Shown piece after piece: positions 7,600-15,801 of a DNA stretch of 64,000 bases. The stretch is from contig NZ_CP101824.1 in NCBI RefSeq assembly GCF_024498195.1, forward strand, positions 868,001 to 932,000. The letters run 5' to 3'. The position numbers and the translations under genes were made by a program. Within the stretch, counting starts at the first letter, position 1. Each line of letters starts with the position of its first letter. Source of the DNA: Halovivax cerinus (GTDB lineage Archaea > Halobacteriota > Halobacteria > Halobacteriales > Natrialbaceae). Under the pieces are notes generated by a model. It was not told the DNA's origin. It made no database searches and saw only the letters and a list, made by a program, of their open reading frames with translations.

Positions 7600-9603
7600 T
7601 CACGCGGCCGGATAGAACGGTTCGAGGTCGTCGGTGAAGTAACACTCCCCCTCGTAGACGACGACGGCTGGCGTCGCGGCCGACACCAGCGTTCGCAGGT
7701 CGCTCGCGTCGATGACCTGATCGCCCGGGTTTCCGACGAGATTCGCACCGGACTCGGGGAAGTCGGGTGACCACAACACGCCAAAGTCCGGGTACTGGAT
7801 GTCGCCCGAAAACAAGAAGTTCCCGTCACCCAGCGACGTGAGGCGGTATACGAGGACGTACATTTCAGACGGGTTTCCGACCTGGCAGAGGCCGTCACCG
7901 ACCGTGAGGAGTCCATCCGACGCGCCGAGGTACAGACGAGCGAGCTGAACCACGTGGTCGACGGCCATTCCCTCACCCAGCAATTCGAGCAGCGTTCGTC
8001 GGGTCTCGGGTTCGAGACGCTCCTGGCCACGCTGGGCCACCACCGCCACCGCCCCCTGGTCGACGAGCGCCGCGGCCGCCAGCAGCGAGGTAGGCGCGTC
8101 CAACAAGACCGCCCGGCCGGCACACGCCGTCTCCTCGATCGCCAGCCGCCCGTCCGTACAGACGAACGCCTCGCCGTCGACCTCGCCGACGTAGTGAACG
8201 AACTCGCCACCGGCTTCGAGGACCGATCGGAGTTCCGCGACGGTCGCGGCCTCGTAGAATTCGACGTCCGTGGGATAGGCCGGTCGGTGGCGATAGGCCT
8301 CGAGGGCGGCCTCGGCGGCGTCCGACCGTCGGTCGTCAGTGACGACGAGTGCAACCCGCTCCGGTATCTGTTCCTTGGCGTATCGGAATCGGTTCTTGTA
8401 GGCTGCAGGTCGCGACAGGAACGGACCGGCGGGGGATCCCGGGGCCAGCCAGCCGGTGAACGGACGGGTATAGCCGTCAGCGCCAGCGGTTGGGTCGCCA
8501 GGCGTCGGACCGACGCGGTCGGCACCGTCCGCTGCGTCGGACAGGTAGACCCGTGCGAGACGATTGGCGAAAAACGGCAGCGATGGCACGTTGTCGAACG
8601 TCGGTTCGACGTACATCGTGTAATGCCACGGCGGCAGGACCGGCTCGAGGCGGTCGTACGCCAGGTCGGGGTCGAGATAGACCGCGATGCGTTCGTCCAT
8701 GTCCATCCCCTGCAATTCGGTGACGTCGGGGCCGAGTGTCTCGAACGCCTCGAGTTCGGCCAGGTTCGCATCCTGGGTGGCCCACCGGCCGAGATTGTCG
8801 AGGAAGACGATCCGTTCAAGCAGATCGGCGGCCTCGTGCTGCAGCGCTGGCAACGGCGACAGTTCTCGTTCGAGGTCGACCGATGGAGCCCGAAGCGTAG
8901 CGCCATCTCTGTCCGTTACAGTCACGGTCGCACCGAGGTAGAACGCGAGTGACGCGAGCGGGATCAGTGCGTCGAGGCGGTCCGGGACCCGCAGTTCGAT
9001 CCCCGTCTGACCGATCGACTCGCGAACCGCCTCCGGAACGTCGGTCTCGTCGCCGAATCGGATCCGTGGCGGGTGGCCGCGACCGAGCGGTGAGGCGAGT
9101 TCTGGGTCAGTGGTCCGACGAGCGACGGCGAACGACTCGAGCGCTCGCGCAACGCCGGTAGCGGTCCGCGGGATCGTGACGGTGTGCGTCGGAGCGTCGG
9201 TGTACGACCGAAACCCGACCGTAACCGCCGTCGGATGGGGAAACGAGACGTCGACCGAGTGATCGGCTCCCCGCGTGAGCGTCGCGGTGCCGTCGAACTC
9301 GATCAGGATCTGAATCGCCGTCTCGAAAATCAGATGATAGAGGCCCGCCTCGAGCTGGATTTCGGTCCGATCGTTGGAGAGTTGCGTTTCGAACGACTTG
9401 TGGCCGTCCCGCAGGGTCCAGACCCACGCGTTTACCACCGGAAGCGAGAGTCCGTTCACCCGACCGGAAACCGTCAAGTCGACGGGTTCCGAGAGGCCGT
9501 CGCCGTCGGCCTGCCGGTCCCACCCGTTCGTCTCGACGGTGGCGACGTTGCCCACCGCGTCGGTCGCTCGAATGGTCGTATCAACGATGTCGAGGTCGAC
9601 CAT
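7600..9603 (-). CDS. CHAT-like protein, copy 1, with both catalytic residues replaced
   Basis: The protein has 667 residues. An N-terminal beta-sandwich (~1-150, opening with VDLDIVDTTIRATDAVG) is followed by a helical middle domain (~205-355, with LASLAFYLGA and PPWHYTMYVEPT) and a caspase-like C-terminal domain (~412-600). These blocks match my recollection of haloarchaeal CHAT-domain proteins. In active members the last domain carries a GH and an NAC motif. Here the lines read FVHYVGEVDG (Glu474 at the His position) and LLDAPTSLL (Asp502-Ala503-Pro504 where N-A-C is expected), so it should lack peptidase activity. The final ~60 residues (DASDLRTLV...FTDDLEPFYPAA) are shared by all three copies. 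It is paired divergently with the 75-residue gene at 9783 across 179 bp. Confidence 0.7.
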   Translation of the reverse strand: MVDLDIVDTTIRATDAVGNVATVETNGWDRQADGDGLSEPVDLTVSGRVNGLSLPVVNAWVWTLRDGHKSFETQLSNDRTEIQLEAGLYHLIFETAIQILIEFDGTATLTRGADHSVDVSFPHPTAVTVGFRSYTDAPTHTVTIPRTATGVARALESFAVARRTTDPELASPLGRGHPPRIRFGDETDVPEAVRESIGQTGIELRVPDRLDALIPLASLAFYLGATVTVTDRDGATLRAPSVDLERELSPLPALQHEAADLLERIVFLDNLGRWATQDANLAELEAFETLGPDVTELQGMDMDERIAVYLDPDLAYDRLEPVLPPWHYTMYVEPTFDNVPSLPFFANRLARVYLSDAADGADRVGPTPGDPTAGADGYTRPFTGWLAPGSPAGPFLSRPAAYKNRFRYAKEQIPERVALVVTDDRRSDAAEAALEAYRHRPAYPTDVEFYEAATVAELRSVLEAGGEFVHYVGEVDGEAFVCTDGRLAIEETACAGRAVLLDAPTSLLAAAALVDQGAVAVVAQRGQERLEPETRRTLLELLGEGMAVDHVVQLARLYLGASDGLLTVGDGLCQVGNPSEMYVLVYRLTSLGDGNFLFSGDIQYPDFGVLWSPDFPESGANLVGNPGDQVIDASDLRTLVSAATPAVVVYEGECYFTDDLEPFYPAA

Positions 9604-10010
9604 TAGTGGGGATTATAACAGGAAGGGGAAATGCGTGCCGGCCGGCGTTCTGATAGATCGGCGCGAGCCGACGCGATCGGTCGACCGGCCCGATCGAGGA
9701 CGGAGCTGTCGCGGATCCGAGATCCCGTCAAATCGTTCCGGTGTGGGTCGGGTTCATTCCGGGCGATCACGTCTCTGTAGGCATGCCCGTCACCATCGAA
9801 CCCGTCGATCCGAGCTACCTCCGGCCGGACGCGACGATTCGCGATTACGACGAACTCGACGAAGCCACCCAGACCGAGTTCGCACGCGCAGTCCGAGACC
9901 CGGAGGGCTGTCTCGACGGCGTCGAACCGGTCGAAGAGTACGTCAAATTCGTCGGATACTACCGTGTGACGACGTGTCGACGCGACAATTCGATCGCCGA
10001 TCGGGAGTGA
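9604..10010. repeat. Duplicated unit A: divergent promoter region plus small gene
   Basis: This segment is closely similar to 12062-12470 over its whole length: the divergent intergenic region (179 and 181 bp, sharing for example CCGATCGAGGACGGA and CGTCAAATCGTTCCGGTGT) and the following 75-codon gene. The duplication therefore copied regulation together with both genes. Confidence 0.85.
9783..10010 (+). CDS. Small partner protein of the pseudo-CHAT locus, copy 1
   Basis: The protein has 75 residues, is acidic and soluble, with blocks MPVTIEPVDPSYLRPDATI, DELDEATQTEFARAV and EYVKFVGYYRV. It is about 84% identical by eye to the product of 12243-12470. It resembles a small haloarchaeal family of unknown function that I recall as DUF7979, though that name needs checking. 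The ATG at 9783 is chosen because the paralogue starts at the same residue while upstream residues are not conserved. It is transcribed away from copy 1 and converges on copy 2 with 20 bp between stops. A regulatory or binding partner of the CHAT-like proteins is a reasonable guess from position only. Confidence 0.75.
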   Translation: MPVTIEPVDPSYLRPDATIRDYDELDEATQTEFARAVRDPEGCLDGVEPVEEYVKFVGYYRVTTCRRDNSIADRE

Positions 10011-10030
10011 CGGGCCGACGGGTCTGACGC

Positions 10031-12061
10031 TCAGGCGGCCGGGTAGAACGGCTCGAGGTCGTCGGTGAAGTAACACTCGCCCTCGTAGACGATGACGGCC
10101 GGCGACTCGTTCGACACGAGCGTTCGCAGATCGCTCGCGTCGACGACCAGATCGCCCGAGTTACCCGCGATGTTCGCCTTCGCACCCGGAAACCCGGGCG
10201 TCCACATCGCACCCACGTCGGGGTACTGGACGTCGCCCGATAGGGAGAACGTTCCGTCTCCGAGCGCTTCGAGGCGGTAGACGAGCGCGTACACATTCGG
10301 CGCGTTTCCGACCTGTGAAAGACCGTCGCCGACCGTGACGAGATCGTCCGACGTGCCGAGGTACCGGCGAGCGAACCGAACCGCGTGGTCGACGGCCATC
10401 CCGTCACCCAGTAGTTTGAGCACGGTGCGACGGACCTCGGCCCCCAGGCGATCCTCGCCACGTTGGGCAAGCACCGTCACCGACCCCCGGTCGACGAGCG
10501 CCGCAGCTGCTGGCAGCGAATTGGGTGCGTCGAGCAGGACCGTCCGGCCGGCACACGCCATCTCCTCGGTCGCCAGTGTCCCGTCGGTGCAGACGAACGC
10601 CTCGCCGTCGACCTCGCCGACGTAGTGGACGAATATCCCACCGTCTTCGAGGACCGAGCGAAGTTCCGCGACGGTCGCGGCCTCGTAGACGTCGACGTTC
10701 GCGGGGTAGGCCGGTCGACCGCGATAGGCCTCGCGAGCGATTTCGACTGCGTCCGCCCATCGGTCGTCGGTGGCGACGAGTGCGACGCGGTCTGGCGTCT
10801 GATCGTTCAGGTATCCGGTCCGATTCTCGTAGGCTGCGGGTCGCGACAGGAACGGGCCGATCGGCGTGCCCTGCGCCAGCCAGCCGGTGAAGGGGCCGCT
10901 ATCGCCGTTAGCGCCATAGGCCGAGTTGCCGGGCGTCGGCCCGACGCGGCCGGCCTCGTCGACGGCGCTCGGCAGGTAGATCCGAGCGAGGCGGTTGGCA
11001 AGAGCCGGCAGCGATGGAACGCGATCGAACGTCGGCTCGACGTACATCGTATAATGCCACTGCGGCAGGACCGTTTCGAGGCGGTCGTACGCGAGATCGG
11101 GATCGAGGTACGCCTGCAGCCGCTCGTCCAGGTCAGCTTCGTACAGGTGACCGACATCGAGATCGAGCGTCGCGAATTCGTCGAGTTCGGCCAGATCCGT
11201 ATCCTGGGTGGAGAATCTGAGGAGATTGTCGAGTGAGACGATCCGTTCCAGCATGGCAGCGACTTCGTGTTGCAGCCCTGGAAACGGCGACAGCGCTCGT
11301 TCAAAATCAACCGACTGCGCCCGGAGCGCCACCCCGTCTTCGTCCGTGACAGTCACGGTCGCGCCGAGGTAGAACGCGAGCGACGCGAGCGGTATCAGTG
11401 CATCGAGGCGATCCGGAACCCGAAGTTCGATCCCCGTCTCGCCGATCGACTCGCGAACCGCCGCCGGTATGTCGGTCTCGTCGCCGAATCGGATGCGTGG
11501 CGGATGGCCGCGCTCGAGCGGTGAAGCGAGGTCCGGCCCGTTCCAGTGGCGAGCAACGGCGAACGACTCGAGCGCTCGCGCGACGCCGGTAGCGGTTCGT
11601 GGAACCGTGACAGTGTGTTTGGGTGCGTCGACGAACGACCGAAACGCGATCCTGACGAGCGTCGGTTGGGGGAACGAGACGGTGACGGTCTGGTCGGGCT
11701 GGCGCGTGATCCGCGCTCGGCCGTCGAACTCGATCCGGACCTGTATCTCCGAGTCGAACGTGAAGCGATAGGTACCCGGCTCTAGCCGCCGGTCGATCCG
11801 ATCGTCGGTGAGTTTGGTCTCGAACGTTCGGCGCCCGTCCTCCAGTTTCCAGACCCACGTGTGGACCCAGGGAAACGAGAGAGTATTCACACGGCCGGCC
11901 ACCGCCGCGCCTCCCGAACCAGAGCCATCGCGGCCGACCGCCGAATCCGGAAGGTCGCCGACGTCGGCCAGCCGGTCCCAGCCACTCGTCTCGATGGCCG
12001 CGGTGTTGCCCGCCAGGTCGGTCCCGAGAATTGTCGTATCAACGACCTCGATGTCGACCAT
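10031..12061 (-). CDS. CHAT-like protein, copy 2, with both catalytic residues replaced
   Basis: The 676-residue protein is a close paralogue of copy 1 along its entire length, with a ~10-residue Gly/Ser-rich insertion near residue 45 (GRDGSGSGGAAVAGRV). Domain order is the same: beta-sandwich, helical middle domain with PQWHYTMYVEPT, pseudo-caspase domain, and the DASDLRTLV...FYPAA tail. The His motif reads FVHYVGEVDG and the Cys motif reads LLDAPNSLP, so the presumed catalytic dyad is replaced exactly as in copy 1. The loss predates the duplication or is selected. The start ATG at 12061 is at the same MVD(I/L) as in the other copies. It is divergently paired with the small gene at 12243. 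Confidence 0.7.
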   Translation of the reverse strand: MVDIEVVDTTILGTDLAGNTAAIETSGWDRLADVGDLPDSAVGRDGSGSGGAAVAGRVNTLSFPWVHTWVWKLEDGRRTFETKLTDDRIDRRLEPGTYRFTFDSEIQVRIEFDGRARITRQPDQTVTVSFPQPTLVRIAFRSFVDAPKHTVTVPRTATGVARALESFAVARHWNGPDLASPLERGHPPRIRFGDETDIPAAVRESIGETGIELRVPDRLDALIPLASLAFYLGATVTVTDEDGVALRAQSVDFERALSPFPGLQHEVAAMLERIVSLDNLLRFSTQDTDLAELDEFATLDLDVGHLYEADLDERLQAYLDPDLAYDRLETVLPQWHYTMYVEPTFDRVPSLPALANRLARIYLPSAVDEAGRVGPTPGNSAYGANGDSGPFTGWLAQGTPIGPFLSRPAAYENRTGYLNDQTPDRVALVATDDRWADAVEIAREAYRGRPAYPANVDVYEAATVAELRSVLEDGGIFVHYVGEVDGEAFVCTDGTLATEEMACAGRTVLLDAPNSLPAAAALVDRGSVTVLAQRGEDRLGAEVRRTVLKLLGDGMAVDHAVRFARRYLGTSDDLVTVGDGLSQVGNAPNVYALVYRLEALGDGTFSLSGDVQYPDVGAMWTPGFPGAKANIAGNSGDLVVDASDLRTLVSNESPAVIVYEGECYFTDDLEPFYPAA

Positions 12062-12470
12062 TAGTGGCAGTACTAATAGGATCGCAAAATGCGTGCTGGC
12101 CGGGGTCTCGATCGATCGACGCTGGCCGACGCGTTCGGTCGACCGAGCCGATCGAGGACGGAACTGTCGCGGAACCGAGATTCCGTCAAATCGTTCCGGT
12201 GTCGGCCGGGTTCATCCCGTCCGATCGCGTCGATGTACACATATGCCCGTCACCATCGAAGCCGTCGATCCGAGCCACCTCCGTGCGGACGCGACGATTC
12301 GCGATTTCGACGAACTCGACGAAGCCACCCAGATCGAATTCGAACACGCAGTCCGGGACCCGGAGGGCTGTCTCGACGGGGTCGAACCGATCGAGGAGTA
12401 CGTCAAATTCGTCGAGTACTACCGTATGACGGCGTGTGGGCGAACCGATTCGAACGCCAAGCGGGAGTGA
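12062..12470. repeat. Duplicated unit B: divergent promoter region plus small gene
   Basis: This is the second copy of the unit at 9604-10010. Both gene starts (the CHAT-like gene leftwards, the small gene rightwards) and the ~180 bp between them are conserved, so this is a segmental tandem duplication of a divergent gene pair rather than of single genes. Confidence 0.85.
12243..12470 (+). CDS. Small partner protein of the pseudo-CHAT locus, copy 2
   Basis: The 75-residue paralogue of the protein encoded at 9783 has the same start (MPVTIEAVDPSHLR), the same EGCLDGVEP block and the same EYVKFVEYYRM end of the fold, followed by a variable polar tail. It has no signal peptide or membrane segment. 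It is transcribed divergently from CHAT-like copy 2 and ends 68 bp before the stop of copy 3, with which it converges. Function is unknown; conservation of pairing suggests it acts with the neighbouring large protein. Confidence 0.75.
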   Translation: MPVTIEAVDPSHLRADATIRDFDELDEATQIEFEHAVRDPEGCLDGVEPIEEYVKFVEYYRMTACGRTDSNAKRE

Positions 12471-12538
12471 CGGACTACCCCCTTCGAACTGGCAGTTTCG
12501 AGAGACGGGACGGCCCGGCTGGCCGACGACACCGACGC

Positions 12539-14539
12539 TCACGCGGCCGGGTAGAACGGCTCGAGATCGTCCGTCCAGTAGCACTCGCCGTCGTAGACGA
12601 TGACGGCCGGCGACGAGTCCGCAACCAGCGTCCGGAGGTCGCTCGCGTCGACGACGACGTCGCCCGGGTTCCCCACGAGGGTCGCCGTCGCCTCCGGGAA
12701 ATCCGGCGACCACAGCACGCCCGCGTCCGGGTACTGGGCGTCGCCCGCGAGCGAGAAGGTCCCGTCCCCGCGGGCGGTGAGCCGGTAGGCGAGCACGTAC
12801 AGGTCAGTGGCGTGCCCGACCCGACACAGTCCGTCGCCGACGACGACGAGTTCGTCCGTCGCACCGAGATACCGGCGAACGAATCGAACCGCGTGATCGA
12901 TCGCCATACCGCCGCCCAGCAGTTCGAGCAGGAGGCGACGCGCGTCGGCTTCCAGTTCGTCGTCTCCCCGGAGGGCGACCGCTGCCACCGCACCACGGTC
13001 GACGAGTTCCGTGGCCGCCGACAGCGAGTCGGGGACGTCGAGCAGGACCGCTCGGCCGCCCCACTTCGAATCCGTCGGCGACACCGTCCCGTCGGCGCAG
13101 ACGAACGCCGACCCGTCGAGCTCGCCGACGTAGTGGACGAACTCGCGACGGGGTTCGACCGCCGCCCGGAGGTCGTCGACGGTGGCGTTCTCGCAGACGT
13201 CGACCTCGGCCGGATACGCCGACCGATCGCGGTAGACGTCGCGGGCGGTCTCGACGACGGCCGATCGCCGGTCGTCGGCCACGACGAGCACGGATCGGTC
13301 CGAACCCCGCTCGTCGACGTACGCCGTTCGGTTCTCGTACGCTGCGGGCCGCGACAGGAACGGCCCCGACGGCTCACCCTGGCCCAGCCAGCCGGTAAAC
13401 TGGCCGCTGCCGCCGTCGGGATCGGGGCGCTCGCCCGGAATCGGTCCGACAGAATCGATCCCGTCAGCGGCGCTCGGCAGGTAGACCCGCGCCAGTCGAT
13501 GGGCGAACGACGAAAGCGGGGGGACGTGCTCGTAGGTCGGCTCGACGTACATCGTGTAGTGCCACGGCGGCAGGGCCGGCTCCAGACGGTCGTACGCCAG
13601 ATCCGGGTCGAGATACGTCTCGAGGCGCTCGGCGAGGTCCGACTCGTACAGGCGATCGACGTCGAGGGCGAGCCGCTCGAACGCCTCGAGTTCGGCCAGG
13701 TTGGCCTGCTGGGCGGCCAACCGGACGAGGGTATCGAGGGAGACGACGCGCCGGAGCACGTCGGCGGCCTCGTGCTGGAGGGCCGGCGCTGGCCGAAATC
13801 GCCGGTCGATATCGACCGACGGGATCCGAAGCGCCACGTCGTCGCGGTCCGCGACGGTCACGGACGCGCCGAGATAGAACGCCAGCGAGGTGAGGGGAAC
13901 GAGCGCGTCGAGGCGGTCTGGAACCCAGAGCTCGACCCCCGTCTCGCCCATGGATTCTCGAACTGCATCCGGAATCTCGGTCTCGGCCCCGAACCGGATC
14001 CGGGGCGGGTGGCCGCGCCCGATCGGCGACGCGATGCCCGGTCCGTCGTCCCGCCGGGCGACCGCGAAAGACGAGAGCGCACGTCCGACGCCGGCGGGGG
14101 TTCGCGGGACCGTGACGGTGTGTTCGGGAATGTCGACCAGCGACCGGAAGCCGATCGTGACGACCGTCGGCTGCGGAAACGACACGGTGGCGCGTCGGTC
14201 GGCCCGGCGTTCGATCGTCGCGTCGCCGTCGAATTCGATCACCACCTGGATCGCGTCGTCGAACGTCAACTGATAGGCGCCCGGTTCGAGCCGACGCTCG
14301 GTTCGCTCGTCGGTGAGTTTGGTGCAGAACGTGCGCCGACCGTCGTCGAGATTCCACACCCAGGTGTGGACCCACGGAAACGACAGTTCGTTCGCTCGGC
14401 CCGAGATCCTGGTGTCGACGGGTTCTGAAAGGGCACTCTCGTCGTCGAGTCGATCCCACCCGCTGGTATCGACGGTCGCCTCGTTCCCCGCCGCATCCGT
14501 CGCTCGGATAGCGGTGTCGACGACGTCGATGTCGACCAT
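12539..14539 (-). CDS. CHAT-like protein, copy 3, with both catalytic residues replaced
   Basis: The 666-residue third paralogue is somewhat more diverged and richer in GC than copies 1 and 2. The same four blocks are present, including PPWHYTMYVEPTYEHV. The His motif reads FVHYVGELDG and the Cys motif LLDVPDSLS, so again neither catalytic residue is present. A Cys that precedes the motif in copies 1 and 2 (ETACAG, EMACAG) is not conserved here (DSKWGG), so it is unlikely to substitute. Unlike the other two it has no small gene divergent from its start; the 176 bp upstream hold no plausible ORF. It may be the ancestral or the solitary copy. Confidence 0.7.
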   Translation of the reverse strand: MVDIDVVDTAIRATDAAGNEATVDTSGWDRLDDESALSEPVDTRISGRANELSFPWVHTWVWNLDDGRRTFCTKLTDERTERRLEPGAYQLTFDDAIQVVIEFDGDATIERRADRRATVSFPQPTVVTIGFRSLVDIPEHTVTVPRTPAGVGRALSSFAVARRDDGPGIASPIGRGHPPRIRFGAETEIPDAVRESMGETGVELWVPDRLDALVPLTSLAFYLGASVTVADRDDVALRIPSVDIDRRFRPAPALQHEAADVLRRVVSLDTLVRLAAQQANLAELEAFERLALDVDRLYESDLAERLETYLDPDLAYDRLEPALPPWHYTMYVEPTYEHVPPLSSFAHRLARVYLPSAADGIDSVGPIPGERPDPDGGSGQFTGWLGQGEPSGPFLSRPAAYENRTAYVDERGSDRSVLVVADDRRSAVVETARDVYRDRSAYPAEVDVCENATVDDLRAAVEPRREFVHYVGELDGSAFVCADGTVSPTDSKWGGRAVLLDVPDSLSAATELVDRGAVAAVALRGDDELEADARRLLLELLGGGMAIDHAVRFVRRYLGATDELVVVGDGLCRVGHATDLYVLAYRLTARGDGTFSLAGDAQYPDAGVLWSPDFPEATATLVGNPGDVVVDASDLRTLVADSSPAVIVYDGECYWTDDLEPFYPAA

Positions 14540-14715
14540 CGCCAGACACTGGAACTGAACGGGTAAAGACGTGACGGCCGTTATCGGCCGGGTTCGAGAG
14601 TGTGAGCGTGTGACGAGGGGTTCAGTCGAGGCTGGCGACGGGGAAACGAACCGCTCGTGGACGACTCGGATCGCCGCATCGCGTATCGAATCCGTTCGCG
14701 CGTTCGAACGCCCCG

Positions 14716-15801
14716 CTACGCCTCGACGGTCTCCAGGACGCCCTCGCGGATGCGCAGCGCCTGCGGGAGGTAGAAGTCTTCGAGTGTCGAGAGCGGGACC
14801 GGCGTGTCGAAGCCCGTCACGCGGGTGACCGGCGCCTCGAGGTGGTACAGCGCCTCCTCGTTGATCGTGGCGACGATCTCGGCACCCACGCCGGCTGATT
14901 TGGGCGCCTCGTGGACGACGACGGCGCGGCCAGTCTTCTGGACCGACTCGGCGATGGTATCGACGTCGAGCGGCGAGAGGCTCCGCAGGTCGACGACCTC
15001 GACGTCGAGTCCGTTCTCTGCTGCGAGGTCTTCGGCGACGGCGAGGGCCGGCTGGGTGCTTGCCCCCCAGGTGAACAGCGAGAGGTCGTCACCCGCCCGG
15101 CGAATCGACGCCTCGCCGATCGGGACGGTGTAGGACTCCTCGGGGACGTCCTCGCGGAACGCGCGATAGAGGCGTTTCGGTTCGAGGACGATCACGGGGT
15201 CCGGATCGCGAATCGCGGCCGCGACGAGCCCCTTCGCGTCGGCCGGCGTGCTCGGCGTGACGACCTTGAGGCCGGGTTCGTGGACCAGTGCGGCCTCCCT
15301 GGACTCGGAGTGGTGTTCCGGGGCGGCGATGCCGCCGCCGTAGGGCATACGGACGACCATCGGGAGTGTGTACTGACCGTGGCTGCGACTGCGCATCCGG
15401 GCGGCGTGGCTCACGAGCTGGTCGTACGCGGGCGAGGCGAAGCCCATGAACTGCATCTCCGCGACCGGCCGCATGCCCGATATCGCGAGACCGATCGACG
15501 AGCCGACGATCGCCGACTCGGCGAGCGGCGTGTCGATCACGCGGTGCGGGCCGAACTCGTCCTGTAAGTGCTCCGTCGCCCGGAAGACGCCACCGTTGGT
15601 TCCGACGTCCTCACCGAGTACGAGTACGCTGTCGTCGCGAGCCAGCTCCAGCCCGAGGCCGTCGCGCACCGCTTCGACGAGCGAGAGCGACTCGGTCGGA
15701 CCGTCGTAGGTATCGAGGTCGATCGCATCGGCCGCCACGTCGGGTTCCACCTCGACCGTATCGTCGTCGGCCGATTCGGACGGGTCGGCCGCGGTGCTCA
15801 T
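14716..15801 (-). CDS. 2-oxoacid dehydrogenase E1 component, beta subunit
   Basis: The 361 residues carry E1-beta motifs: a ThDP-binding Glu region VLGEDVGTNGGVFRAT, IDTPLAESAIVGSSIGLA, EMQFMGF, RMPYGGGIAAPEHHSES, VVTPSTPADAKGL and a C-terminal transketolase domain ending FYLPQALRIREGV. With the alpha subunit it forms the alpha2-beta2 E1 that decarboxylates pyruvate or branched-chain 2-oxoacids and transfers the acyl group to lipoyl-E2. The start ATG overlaps the alpha stop by 4 bp, so the pair is translationally coupled. The N-terminal ~30 residues are an acidic extension. No E2 or E3 gene follows, so the remaining subunits are elsewhere or missing. Confidence 0.9.
   Translation of the reverse strand: MSTAADPSESADDDTVEVEPDVAADAIDLDTYDGPTESLSLVEAVRDGLGLELARDDSVLVLGEDVGTNGGVFRATEHLQDEFGPHRVIDTPLAESAIVGSSIGLAISGMRPVAEMQFMGFASPAYDQLVSHAARMRSRSHGQYTLPMVVRMPYGGGIAAPEHHSESREAALVHEPGLKVVTPSTPADAKGLVAAAIRDPDPVIVLEPKRLYRAFREDVPEESYTVPIGEASIRRAGDDLSLFTWGASTQPALAVAEDLAAENGLDVEVVDLRSLSPLDVDTIAESVQKTGRAVVVHEAPKSAGVGAEIVATINEEALYHLEAPVTRVTGFDTPVPLSTLEDFYLPQALRIREGVLETVEA

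Noticed and set aside
7512-8906. N-terminal extension of the GAF-PAS kinase by ~465 codons
   Set aside because: The extension is Arg/Ser/Thr-rich shadow translation of CHAT-like copy 1; the acidic kinase sequence begins at ATG 7511.
12089-14428. Long plus-strand frame (~780 codons) opposite CHAT-like copy 3
   Set aside because: Arg/Val/Asp-rich antisense shadow with no domain; its complement encodes a clear paralogue. High GC keeps antisense frames open.
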